From contig UGTZ01000001.1 in assembly GCA_900455085.1 (NCBI GenBank), positions 898,501 to 962,500 of the forward strand: DNA of 64,000 bases. Reading direction: 5' to 3'. Below, in pieces: positions 46,246-54,614 of this stretch. A program made the position numbers and the translations under genes. Within the stretch, counting starts at the first letter, position 1. Each line of letters opens with the position of its first letter. The notes below the pieces were generated by a model that made no database searches, had not been told where the DNA came from, and saw only the letters and a list, made by a program, of their open reading frames with translations. The DNA comes from Providencia rettgeri (lineage in GTDB: Bacteria > Pseudomonadota > Gammaproteobacteria > Enterobacterales > Enterobacteriaceae).

Positions 46246-46269
46246 TATGAACACCTTTAAGTTATATTA

Positions 46270-46281
46270 AACGACGTCGTT
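46270..46281. promoter_or_regulatory. Candidate LacI-type operator upstream of the PI-PLC gene
   Basis: A perfect 12-bp palindrome AACGACGTCGTT, 25 bp before the start. Its core ACGACGTCGT recurs at 54033-54044 upstream of the ABC-importer operon. Assignment to the LacI regulator between them is inference. Confidence 0.4.
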
Positions 46282-46519
46282 ACTATAACGACAAGAATAT
46301 TCACAAATAAAAAATTAATGCATAATAAAAAATAAAAGTAGCGTATATATATTGTATGGTTATTTTTTGTTAAATGAATACAGATTTTATTTTAACTACT
46401 TATTATTTTTCACGCGTGTATTTTTTTATGATTAAATTTAACTCAACCAATTGATTTTTAGGTAATATTTAATTTATCAATAATATTGAACAACTAATGG
46501 ATAAGAGGTGATATATTAT

Positions 46520-46536
46520 CTGAAGTATCACTTCAG
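46520..46536. promoter_or_regulatory. Candidate operator upstream of thioredoxin-TSUP pair
   Basis: CTGAAGTATCACTTCAG, a perfect 7-3-7 palindrome 41 bp before the thioredoxin ATG, where a repressor would block the promoter. No regulator gene of obvious match is adjacent. The rest of the PI-PLC/thioredoxin gap (46282-46519) is A+T-rich without further elements. Confidence 0.45.
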
Positions 46537-46577
46537 TATGTTAGTTTAAGAAAAAATGTATAAAAAGGTAGCGTATA

Positions 46578-46925
46578 ATGCCTCATATCTTACAGTTAGA
46601 TAGTGATAATTTCTCAAGCACACTTTACCCTCTAGGTCAGGAAGAGCATCAAACGGTAGTTGTTTATTTTTCGGCATCTTGGTGTTTGCCTTGTAAAAGC
46701 ATGCACCCTATTTTCATTAAACTTTCTGAGCATTTTCAACAAAATAATATTGTTTTTGGTCTTGTGGATATTGCTCAGTCACCCATTTTGGCTCCTAAAT
46801 ATGGTATAAAATCAGTGCCGACAATTGCGATTTTCCAAGATACTCGTTTAATCGATATTATTGCTGGAGAAGTGTCATTTAATTGTGCATTAATGGTATT
46901 GAATAAAGTACTTGGGAAGCGTTAA
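46578..46925 (+). CDS. Thioredoxin-like protein
   Basis: 115 residues, single thioredoxin fold, no signal peptide. Active site SASWCLPCKSMHPIF (CLPC about 36-39) and the cis-Pro segment GIKSVPTIAIF (about 76-86). The CLPC dipeptide differs from the CGPC of TrxA, so redox properties probably differ. It precedes a TSUP permease by 42 bp in apparent operon, a pairing often seen in sulfur or peroxide handling. Confidence 0.85.
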   Translation: MPHILQLDSDNFSSTLYPLGQEEHQTVVVYFSASWCLPCKSMHPIFIKLSEHFQQNNIVFGLVDIAQSPILAPKYGIKSVPTIAIFQDTRLIDIIAGEVSFNCALMVLNKVLGKR

Positions 46926-46967
46926 TGCTCAGCGAATATATTTGAAAATAATGATAAGTCATTCACA

Positions 46968-47762
46968 ATGCTGATACTGATATTAGAAGGGTTATTGATA
47001 GGTTGCCTACTTGGTTTAACGGGAGCCGGTGGTGGTATTCTTGCTGTTCCAGCGTTAATGGCAAGCCAAAATTGGAGTGTGGCATTAGCGGCACCCGTTG
47101 GTCTTTTAGCGGTTACAATTGCTGCATTTATTGGTGTTGTTCAGGGCCTTATAAAAAATAACATTCGCTATAAAGCGGCTATTTGGATAGCATTATTGAG
47201 CATTCCTTCCGCTAAATATGGTGTTTATCTTGCCCATGTTACCCCACCAGTTTGGTTAACGCTTGCTTTTAGTTTCGTTATGATTTATGTCGGATGCCGT
47301 ATATTTTTCAATCGAGCATATGTGCAGAATGATGCTCATTGTATAATTAATAAAGACACTGGAAAATTTATTTGGAATACTAAAACTGCTTTAATCTTGG
47401 GGGGCATTGGTGTTGTTACTGGGTTACTTACTGGGCTGTTAGGTGTGGGAGGTGGTTTTATTATTGTTCCTGCATTGCGAAAATTCACTAATTTAAATAT
47501 GAAGAGTATTATTGCAACATCATTAATGGTCATTTTTTGTATTGGTAGTATTAGTATTTTCATTAATGTCTGGAATGGGTTCCAGTACCCTAAAGAAATT
47601 AGTCTTGTTTTCATTGCTTCTTGTGTTATTGGTTTATTAATTGGTCGATTAATAACACATTATATTTCCAATAAGGCTATCCAAATATTATTTTCAAGTG
47701 TTGTTATCTTTGTTGCTCTATGGTTGATTTTATCAGTACTGATTGAATTAAATGTTATTTAA
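46968..47762 (+). CDS. TSUP (TauE/SafE) family permease
   Basis: 264 residues, eight membrane spans in two repeats. Each repeat opens with the family motif: GLTGAGGGILAVPAL (about 16-30) and GLLGVGGGFIIVPALR (about 157-172). TSUP proteins move sulfite, thiosulfate, sulfoacetate or related anions. The thioredoxin partner upstream supports sulfur-compound transport. The exact substrate cannot be read. Confidence 0.85.
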   Translation: MLILILEGLLIGCLLGLTGAGGGILAVPALMASQNWSVALAAPVGLLAVTIAAFIGVVQGLIKNNIRYKAAIWIALLSIPSAKYGVYLAHVTPPVWLTLAFSFVMIYVGCRIFFNRAYVQNDAHCIINKDTGKFIWNTKTALILGGIGVVTGLLTGLLGVGGGFIIVPALRKFTNLNMKSIIATSLMVIFCIGSISIFINVWNGFQYPKEISLVFIASCVIGLLIGRLITHYISNKAIQILFSSVVIFVALWLILSVLIELNVI

Positions 47763-47988
47763 CATAGATATTAAATATCAAACAATTAAGTGGTTTTTTA
47801 TAATTCATGCGGCATGTGTCACTATTTTGAATTATCAGTCATTTATTCTCCTTAATGAAAGTGAAATTGATTTATCTTCAAGCTCAAAGAGGTATAATGA
47901 ATAATCGCATTTTTTCTACCCAGATAATAGCAAAATGGATTGCTAATATATTCTTCCGGGTAATCATTAAAGGTTGACTAGTATAATT

Positions 47989-48996
47989 ATGACAAAACAA
48001 GATAGCTCAACAACGATAATTGATATAGCAAAACGTGCTAATGTAACTGATATTACAGTTTCTAGAGCATTTAATCATCCTGAGATGGTAAAGAAAGAAA
48101 CTCGAGATAAAATATTAGCTATTGCGCAAGAACTCAATTATGTCCCAAACCTTTTTGCGCGTAATCTGAAAAATAAAAATAGCCGTATAATAGGTGTGGT
48201 CACTGACAGTACATTTAACCCATTTTATGTGGTGCTTATTCAAACAGTTTCACGCTTAGCGAAAGAAAAAGGCTATCAAGTCATGATTTTTGATTCAGAT
48301 AGCGATGAAAAAGCAGAAAAAACAGCAATTGAAACGTTAGTCAGTTACAAGGCGAGCGGTATTCTACTATCGCCAGTTCGTGATGATAAAGACTATCAAC
48401 CAAGTTACTTATCATTAATTGACCAACACAATGTGCCTTTGGTTTTTGTTGACCGTTCAATTTATGGTTATCAAAATAAGTATTCGGGTTTATTCTTGAA
48501 AAACTTTGAAATAGGTGCTTTAACAGGAAAATTTCTTAACCAACAAAATAGTGAGAATACACTTATTGTTTCAGGGCCAGAAGGCTCCGAAATTAGTTTA
48601 TCCCGTTTAGCGGGGATATATGAAAATTTTCCAAATAGAAAAAGCATCAATGTCTTATACAGTAGCTATATGTTTAATAAGAATGATGAAGATTATTTAA
48701 GGAAAAAAGTCCAAGAGCTGTACACACCTAATATGTATATAGTTGGGTTGAATGGAATTATTACAGCTGGAATGTATAAAATCATTTTAGAATTAGGCCT
48801 TTCTTGCCGCTATTTTTCTGTTGATTTACCTCCCTATGCAGATACTTACCATTTATCTATTTCTGGTGTACACCATGATTCGGTATATCTTGGTGAATTA
48901 ACAACTGAGTTATTGTTTTCTGAGATAGAACGAGATTCACATAAAGATCATAAAACAAAACAAATATTTGTTGATGGGAAACTTGTTGTTTATTAA
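47989..48996 (+). CDS. LacI-family transcriptional regulator
   Basis: 335 residues from ATG 47989 (MTKQDSSTTIIDIAKRANVT); an upstream TTG at 47974 is unlikely because it touches the AAGG. N-terminal HTH (TIIDIAKRANVTDITVSRAF) with hinge PNLFARNLKNK, then a periplasmic-binding-like sensor domain (RIIGVVTDSTFNPFYVVLIQ). It converges on the ribose-type ABC operon with a shared terminator, so control of that operon, by relief of repression through a sugar or polyol, is likely. Confidence 0.85.
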   Translation: MTKQDSSTTIIDIAKRANVTDITVSRAFNHPEMVKKETRDKILAIAQELNYVPNLFARNLKNKNSRIIGVVTDSTFNPFYVVLIQTVSRLAKEKGYQVMIFDSDSDEKAEKTAIETLVSYKASGILLSPVRDDKDYQPSYLSLIDQHNVPLVFVDRSIYGYQNKYSGLFLKNFEIGALTGKFLNQQNSENTLIVSGPEGSEISLSRLAGIYENFPNRKSINVLYSSYMFNKNDEDYLRKKVQELYTPNMYIVGLNGIITAGMYKIILELGLSCRYFSVDLPPYADTYHLSISGVHHDSVYLGELTTELLFSEIERDSHKDHKTKQIFVDGKLVVY

Positions 48997-49102
48997 TAAG
49001 AATCAGAAATAAAGTACGTTATGATTTTTATATGTACTCTAAAGAATTTGAGTTGCATATGAGCACAGTTAACATACATGTAATTTAATGTATGAAAAAT
49101 AT

Positions 49103-49132
49103 AAATAGGCAGGTAACGATACCTGCCTATTT
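49103..49132. terminator. Bidirectional terminator, lacI-type gene / ABC operon
   Basis: A perfect 12-bp stem, AAATAGGCAGGT with ACCTGCCTATTT, and 6-nt loop AACGAT, between two converging transcription units. A/T-rich ends provide T-runs both ways. Confidence 0.88.
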
Positions 49133-49156
49133 TAATGGTTATGAGAAACTATTCAT

Positions 49157-50128
49157 TTAGCGTTTCATTGAACTAATTAAGGTCGCCCCCCAAATAATTA
49201 GGCCTTTTACAATATATTGAACATAAGGTGAAATACCTAATAAATTTAAACCATTATTGAGTACACCTAAGATCATTGCGCCAATGAGTGTGCCAATGAT
49301 CATACCACGGCCCCCTGCGATTGAAGCACCGCCGAGTACGACTGCAGCAATTGCATCTAACTCAAAGCCTACGCCTGCATTGGGTTGCCCGCTCATGACT
49401 CGAGAGGTAAATATTAACCCAGCGAAAGCCGCAGTAAAACCGCTAATGACGTAAACTAACATTTTATAACGTTCAACGCGGATACCACTTAGACGAGCGG
49501 CTTCTTCATTACCGCCTATCGCGTAAATATAGCGGCCAAAAGAGACATGATTTAGTACAACATAGAAAATAAGATAAAGGCCAAGCATTAATAAAATAGG
49601 AACTTGGATCCCCATTAATTCTTCTCGTCCCCAAAACGCAAACTCTTGAGGTAATCCTGAAACTGGGTAGCCACCGGTATAAATTAAGGCGAGGCCTTTA
49701 GCAATGATCATGGCACCCAAGGTGACAATGATGGGCGGCATTTTACCATAAGCCGCTAAAATCCCATTAATAAAGCCAAAAGCAACACCGGATAATAACC
49801 CCAGAGCAATGGCTGCATAAGGATCCATTCCATAATATTTCATTAAGCCAGCCATCAAGGTTCCAGAAAGTGCCATAACAGCACCAACGGATAAGTCAAT
49901 TCCACCAGTTAAGATAGCAAATGTCATACCGATAGCGATAATGGCATTGATAGAAACCTGACGAGCAATAGTAGAAAGGTTATTTACAGTTAAAAAATGT
50001 TCATTAAAAATGGACATGCAGACAAATAAAAGAATTAAACCAACAAGTGGTAAAAATGCAGGTATTTTAGTTAACTTAGAAAAACTAAACTTATTTTTAG
50101 TTAATGGAATTGCACTTTGATTAGACAT
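49157..50128 (-). CDS. Sugar/polyol ABC transporter permease (RbsC-like)
   Basis: About 323 residues from ATG 50128 (MSNQSAIPLTKNKF) with AGGA 8 nt upstream; the in-frame ATG at 50161 lies inside the end of the ATPase gene. Eight to ten spans and the family motifs AILTGGIDLSVGAVMALSGT (about 71-90), ALIYTGGYPVSGLP and AVVLGGASIAGGRG mark the CUT2 class (RbsC/XylH). It makes the membrane channel for the substrate delivered by the binding protein. Confidence 0.88.
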   Translation of the reverse strand: MSNQSAIPLTKNKFSFSKLTKIPAFLPLVGLILLFVCMSIFNEHFLTVNNLSTIARQVSINAIIAIGMTFAILTGGIDLSVGAVMALSGTLMAGLMKYYGMDPYAAIALGLLSGVAFGFINGILAAYGKMPPIIVTLGAMIIAKGLALIYTGGYPVSGLPQEFAFWGREELMGIQVPILLMLGLYLIFYVVLNHVSFGRYIYAIGGNEEAARLSGIRVERYKMLVYVISGFTAAFAGLIFTSRVMSGQPNAGVGFELDAIAAVVLGGASIAGGRGMIIGTLIGAMILGVLNNGLNLLGISPYVQYIVKGLIIWGATLISSMKR

Positions 50129-50138
50129 AGTCGTTATC

Positions 50139-51620
50139 CTATATAATATTGCCGGCCGCATGTACCATGATCTGAGTTGAGTTTATTTCATCTCCAGTTA
50201 ACTCAGCGGCAATTTCGCCATCTCGAAAAACCAAAACTCTATCACTGACACCAATAACTTCTGGTAGCTCCGATGAAATCATAATAATGGAAATTCCTTT
50301 TTCAGTTAGAGAGCGCATTAACTGATAAATTTCTGATTTTGCCCCGACATCAATTCCTCGAGTGGGTTCGTCGAAAATAAGAATTTTGGCTTGTTTATTT
50401 AGCCAGCGAGCAATAACAACCTTTTGTTGATTTCCACCACTTAAAGTAGAAACCGCAGTGTGAGGCTCTGGTGTTTTAACTTTTACTTGGGAAATTAGAT
50501 CAATAGATAAAGTGAGTTCTTTTTTATTTTGAATTAAAAATAATTTTTGAGCGTGATTGTTTAACCATATATTTTCTTTAACGGAGAAGGGTAATACAAG
50601 ACCTTGGGTTTTTCGGCTTTCGGGTAATAAACCGATACCTAATTGCAGCGCAGCCGCAGCCGATTTAACTTTAACTTCTTTGCCTTCTAAAATAACTTTT
50701 TTCTTGTATGCTTTGTCAGCACCAATCATGGCAAGAATAGTCTCTGTACGACCGGAACCGACCAACCCCGCAAGCCCCAGAATTTCACCTTTTTTTAATT
50801 GAAGGTGGTTAGTTGGGCTATATGAGAAGCGCTGAATTTCAGCATCTAAGATGACTTCTTGCTCGTTGAATTGGCGTTTATGAGGATAAATATTTTCAAC
50901 TTCACGGCCAACCATCATTTCGATGATAACGTCTAAATCTGTTTCATCAACCTTACGTGACCCAATATATTGTCCATCACGCAGTACACTGATTGTGTCA
51001 CAGATTTCATAAATTTCTTCTAAATGATGTGAAATAAAAAACATTCCAACCCCTTTAGCTTTTAAATCACGCATTACATCGAATAAATGATTTGCTTCAT
51101 TGGGGGTTAATGTTGCAGTTGGTTCATCTAATACTAAAATTTTAGCGTCTAAAGATAATGCCTTTGCGATTTCAACAAACTGCTGTTCAGCGATACTTAA
51201 ATGGCTAATAGGTTCATCAATATTAATGTTGACACCCAGCTCAACTAAGATTTCCTGTGATTTTTTTCGCATTAATTTTCTATCTAATAAACCAAACTTA
51301 TTTTTTAACTCTCGATTTAAAAATATATTTTCAAAAGCATTTAAATAAGGAATAAGAGAAAATTCTTGGAAAATAATACCTACGCCAGCTTTGATTGCAT
51401 CTCTGTAGTTATGAAAGGTGTGCTCTTTGCCTTCAATCAGGATTTGTCCGCTGTCAGGTTTATGTATTCCACATAACACTTTCATTAGCGTTGATTTACC
51501 TGCGCCGTTTTCACCTAATAATGCGTGAACCTCTCCTTTTTCGAGGGAAAGATTAATATTATCTAACGCCTTAACCCCAGGGAAAGTTTTGCTGACATCT
51601 TTTAATGCTAATAATTGCAT
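50139..51620 (-). CDS. Sugar/polyol ABC transporter ATPase (RbsA-like, two ABC domains)
   Basis: About 493 residues, two fused ATPase domains as in RbsA. First domain: Walker A LLGENGAGKSTLMKVLCG (about 33-50), Walker B KILVLDEPTATLTPNE. Second: degenerate Walker A LAGLVGSGRTETILAM, signature LSGGNQQKVVIARWL, and ILIFDEPTRGIDVGAK. The degenerate N-motif in the second half is normal for the family. I prefer the second of two adjacent ATGs on ribosome-site spacing. Energises CUT2-type import. Confidence 0.9.
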   Translation of the reverse strand: MQLLALKDVSKTFPGVKALDNINLSLEKGEVHALLGENGAGKSTLMKVLCGIHKPDSGQILIEGKEHTFHNYRDAIKAGVGIIFQEFSLIPYLNAFENIFLNRELKNKFGLLDRKLMRKKSQEILVELGVNINIDEPISHLSIAEQQFVEIAKALSLDAKILVLDEPTATLTPNEANHLFDVMRDLKAKGVGMFFISHHLEEIYEICDTISVLRDGQYIGSRKVDETDLDVIIEMMVGREVENIYPHKRQFNEQEVILDAEIQRFSYSPTNHLQLKKGEILGLAGLVGSGRTETILAMIGADKAYKKKVILEGKEVKVKSAAAALQLGIGLLPESRKTQGLVLPFSVKENIWLNNHAQKLFLIQNKKELTLSIDLISQVKVKTPEPHTAVSTLSGGNQQKVVIARWLNKQAKILIFDEPTRGIDVGAKSEIYQLMRSLTEKGISIIMISSELPEVIGVSDRVLVFRDGEIAAELTGDEINSTQIMVHAAGNII

Positions 51621-51779
51621 CATATTGCTTCCCTATATTTCTCAACTGCTTAAAAATGGGTAACAAAGCCATTTGGAATTTTTATTCCAATATGCATTTA
51701 ATAATTAATATTTATGAAAATGTATTGCACCGAACATCAGAAATACAGGTGCAATACATCGGTTATTGATAACTAGCGA

Positions 51780-52694
51780 TTACCAGTGGAAATCTTTTGC
51801 ATTGGTTTTATCGATCAATTTAACATCAATTGGGACTTCTTTAGGAACATTGGCACCCCAGTATTTTGCTAAACCCATTGCTAAACCAATACGCACTTGA
51901 TCACGAGGGAATTGCGCTGAAGTTGCAATAAATGGAGAGTTGCCTTTGGCAATTTCAGCAACAGCTTCAGGAGAACCGTCAACACTCACTAATTTGACAT
52001 CACGACCAGAAGACTCAATCGCTGCTAGTGCACCTAAAGAACCGACATCGTTAACACTGAAGATCCCATTGAGAGTTGGATTCGCTTGCAGCATATTTTC
52101 GGTAACGTTCATCGCAGTATCACGTTCTTGTTTACCGTTTAATTTAGTTACGATTTTAATATTTGGGTATTCTTTCATCGCCGCTTCAAAGCCGCGAACA
52201 CGCTCAAGAATTGGTACGACAGGAATACCATCTAAAATGGCCACTTCACCTTTACCGCCTAATGCTTCACCTAAACGTTTACCCGCCATTAAGCCAGCAT
52301 CATAGTTTTTAGAACCGACGAAAGAGTCAATTGGGCCATTTGCTTGTGCATCAATAGCGATAACCACAACGCCCGCTTTTTTCGCAGCCAGTACAGCCGT
52401 TTCTGCACCAACGCTATCGGCCGGATTAATTAGTAGAATATCGATTTTTTTCTGTAACATATCTTCGATATCACTGGTTTGTTTTGATACATCATGAGCC
52501 GCATCAGAGATGTATAGTTGTGCACCCATATCACCTGTTGCGCTCTCTAAGGCTTCCTTCATGGTGACAAAATATTCATTGTTTAATTCTTGAAATGACA
52601 TACCCACTGAAACTGGCTTAGCGGTAGCGTTAAAAGCCATACCTAAAGTCAGTACACTTGCTGCTACAGCCAACTTTTTAAATTTACTCAGCAT
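51780..52694 (-). CDS. Periplasmic sugar/polyol-binding protein (RbsB-like)
   Basis: 304 residues with signal peptide MLSKFKKLAVAASVLTLGMA (cleaved near NATA) and a type I periplasmic-binding fold (VSVGMSFQELNNEYFVTMKE, DILLINPADSVGAETAV, LVSVDGSPEAV). It captures the substrate for the RbsC/RbsA-like pair. 156 bp separate it from the ATPase gene and 98 bp from the dehydrogenase gene upstream. The ligand cannot be read from sequence; the dehydrogenase next door suggests a polyol. Confidence 0.88.
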   Translation of the reverse strand: MLSKFKKLAVAASVLTLGMAFNATAKPVSVGMSFQELNNEYFVTMKEALESATGDMGAQLYISDAAHDVSKQTSDIEDMLQKKIDILLINPADSVGAETAVLAAKKAGVVVIAIDAQANGPIDSFVGSKNYDAGLMAGKRLGEALGGKGEVAILDGIPVVPILERVRGFEAAMKEYPNIKIVTKLNGKQERDTAMNVTENMLQANPTLNGIFSVNDVGSLGALAAIESSGRDVKLVSVDGSPEAVAEIAKGNSPFIATSAQFPRDQVRIGLAMGLAKYWGANVPKEVPIDVKLIDKTNAKDFHW

Positions 52695-52792
52695 AAGATG
52701 TTCTCCTAAAAGAGCGTTTAATTATATGTAGGGTTTTTACTTATTTAGTGTTTATTTGAATTATCAATTATTACTACCAGTTAAAAATATGT

Positions 52793-53866
52793 TTATGGCT
52801 TGATGACGACTTTAATTGAGTCTGCCGATTTAGCCATGACAAAAGCTTCTTCCCAATCATCGATGGAATAGAAGTGGGTAACGATATCATCAGCGCTAAC
52901 TAAGCCACGGCTAAATAGGTCAATAGCGACTTCATAACTATATGGGCCTAAGTGAGCTCCGCGGATATCAAGTTCTTTGCGGTCACCAATGATTGACCAG
53001 TCAACGGTTGTTTCTTTACCAAACACGCTAAACTCAACGAAACGACCAAGCTTACGGATCATTTCTAGCCCTTGAGTAACGCCAATTGGGGCGCCAGTTG
53101 CTTCAATATAAACATCGCAACCATAGCCTTCCGTCATATCTTTGACTAATTTGATGGCATCTTCTTTCAGTGGATTGATAACAACATCTGCACCAAATTT
53201 TTTCGCTAATTCAAGACGTTCATCAATCGCATCAATAACAACCAATTTTTTCGGTGTTTTTAATTTGGCGACTTGGATCATGCATAGCCCAAGTGGGCCT
53301 GCACCAGCAATGACGACGACGTCATTTAAATCGATATCACCACGGCGTACGGTGTGGATAGCACAAGCCATCGGTTCAATTAATGCGGCATCTTTATCAG
53401 ATAGTTCATCAGGGATTTTGTGGATAATGGCACGCTCTGAAAAACGCATATATTCAGCCATACCACCATCGGCAACTTCTTTTTGGAAACCGTAAATATC
53501 ATGGGTTTCACACATCCAATATTTGCCTGATTTACAGAAACGGCATTCCCAACACGGGACAATTTGCTCAGCTAAGATGCGGTCGCCTACCTTTAATTTG
53601 AATTTTTCAGCGGAACCTTCACCGAGTTCAGCAACGCGCCCATAAAATTCATGGCCAGGAACTACAGGTGCTTTAATCCATGGGTCATCACCCCAGAACA
53701 TTTGAGCGCCATCATTGGCTTTACAGTCGCCAGCACAGATCCCACATCCATCAACTTTGATGACAACTTCTCTAAATCCTGGCGTCGGTCTTTTAATGTT
53801 TTCAAAGCGATAATCATGCGGTCCATGACAAACAACAGCTTTCATTTTTTCAGGTAGGTTACTCAT
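52793..53866 (-). CDS. Zinc alcohol dehydrogenase (erythritol/threitol-type polyol dehydrogenase likely)
   Basis: 357 residues, medium-chain dehydrogenase. Catalytic zinc region GCGICAGDCKAND and GHEFYGRVAELG (about 66-77), structural zinc cysteines PCWECRFCKSGKYWMC (about 110-125), NAD site IAGAGPLGLCMIQVAK (about 187-202). The protein resembles those called erythritol/L-threitol or L-threonine 3-dehydrogenase relatives. As first gene of the importer operon it probably oxidises the imported polyol. No kinase or isomerase follows, so the route beyond this step is open. Confidence 0.8.
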   Translation of the reverse strand: MSNLPEKMKAVVCHGPHDYRFENIKRPTPGFREVVIKVDGCGICAGDCKANDGAQMFWGDDPWIKAPVVPGHEFYGRVAELGEGSAEKFKLKVGDRILAEQIVPCWECRFCKSGKYWMCETHDIYGFQKEVADGGMAEYMRFSERAIIHKIPDELSDKDAALIEPMACAIHTVRRGDIDLNDVVVIAGAGPLGLCMIQVAKLKTPKKLVVIDAIDERLELAKKFGADVVINPLKEDAIKLVKDMTEGYGCDVYIEATGAPIGVTQGLEMIRKLGRFVEFSVFGKETTVDWSIIGDRKELDIRGAHLGPYSYEVAIDLFSRGLVSADDIVTHFYSIDDWEEAFVMAKSADSIKVVIKP

Positions 53867-53896
53867 GTTCTAAAACCTCTTTCTAGTTGTTAACCC

Positions 53897-53916
53897 TAAT
53901 GTTGACGTCAACATTA
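53897..53916. promoter_or_regulatory. Candidate LacI-type operator upstream of the polyol operon
   Basis: A perfect 20-bp palindrome TAATGTTGACGTCAACATTA, 31 bp before the dehydrogenase start, centred on ACGT as is common for LacI/GalR-family operators. It is the best candidate site for the LacI regulator encoded at the other end of the operon. Confidence 0.65.
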
Positions 53917-54470
53917 AGCGTTTTTTTATAACGCATTTGCTTTAGTTTTTTAACGCTTAACTATCAATAATGATATGTATGTAAGAAAAATGGTTGTTTA
54001 ATGTTATAGATAAAATAAATTCTTTTTAATATGACGACGTCGTCATTTTTGAAAATATGAATGTAAAAAACTAAAATTTGTGATTTAACCCCTAATTTTA
54101 GTCACCTAATTGAGTACTTTCATTGGAAAATGAGACTGTCAAAAATGATTTTTGTAACACAATGAAAATTATAATAAAAATCTTATTTCATTCCTTTTTT
54201 TAGTTTTTCAAGAAATGAATATGAAGCCGAGTATAATTATTTTAACTATTTTCAGAAGTGGATAATTTATGCAAAAACATTTCAGCTCACATTTTTATAT
54301 GAAAACAAATTAAATTTACATTAAATAAAGAGACGTAAAATGGTTAATAGAACGTTATTTTTAATTTATAAAATTTAATTTAAAAAATTGAATAGAGTAA
54401 TGGGGTATTTTTACGTGCTGTTAATTATATTTTCTTTGCAGATGTACCTAATGAACATTGAAGAAGGCAT
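53917..54470. other. Long intergenic gap upstream of the polyol operon
   Basis: About 550 bp of A+T-rich DNA. Apart from the two palindromes flanking or inside it, I see no ORF or repeat. It should contain the polyol operon promoter. Confidence 0.4.
54031..54046. promoter_or_regulatory. Second ACGT-centred palindrome of the polyol operon region
   Basis: A perfect 16-bp palindrome ATGACGACGTCGTCAT, 132 bp upstream of the first operator (centre to centre). Its core ACGACGTCGT recurs before the PI-PLC gene. It could be an auxiliary operator allowing looping or a site for a second regulator. Confidence 0.5.
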
Positions 54471-54527
54471 AAAAAAACAGCTTTATACTTTGTTATTGTA
54501 TTTTGCCAATCTTGCAAAGTATAAAGC
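54471..54527 (-). terminator. Terminator downstream of the Dcu-type gene
   Basis: A 13-bp stem (GCTTTATACTTTG with CAAAGTATAAAGC) and 22-nt loop. On the minus strand it is followed by a run of seven T, 88 bp beyond the Dcu stop. Confidence 0.8.
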
Positions 54528-54614
54528 CAAATAGAGCCAAAGTTTAACTTCATTTTGTCAATAAAATCATTTTGTTATCTTGTTATAAATATGTGGAAGC
54601 CTCACGTCTTTATG

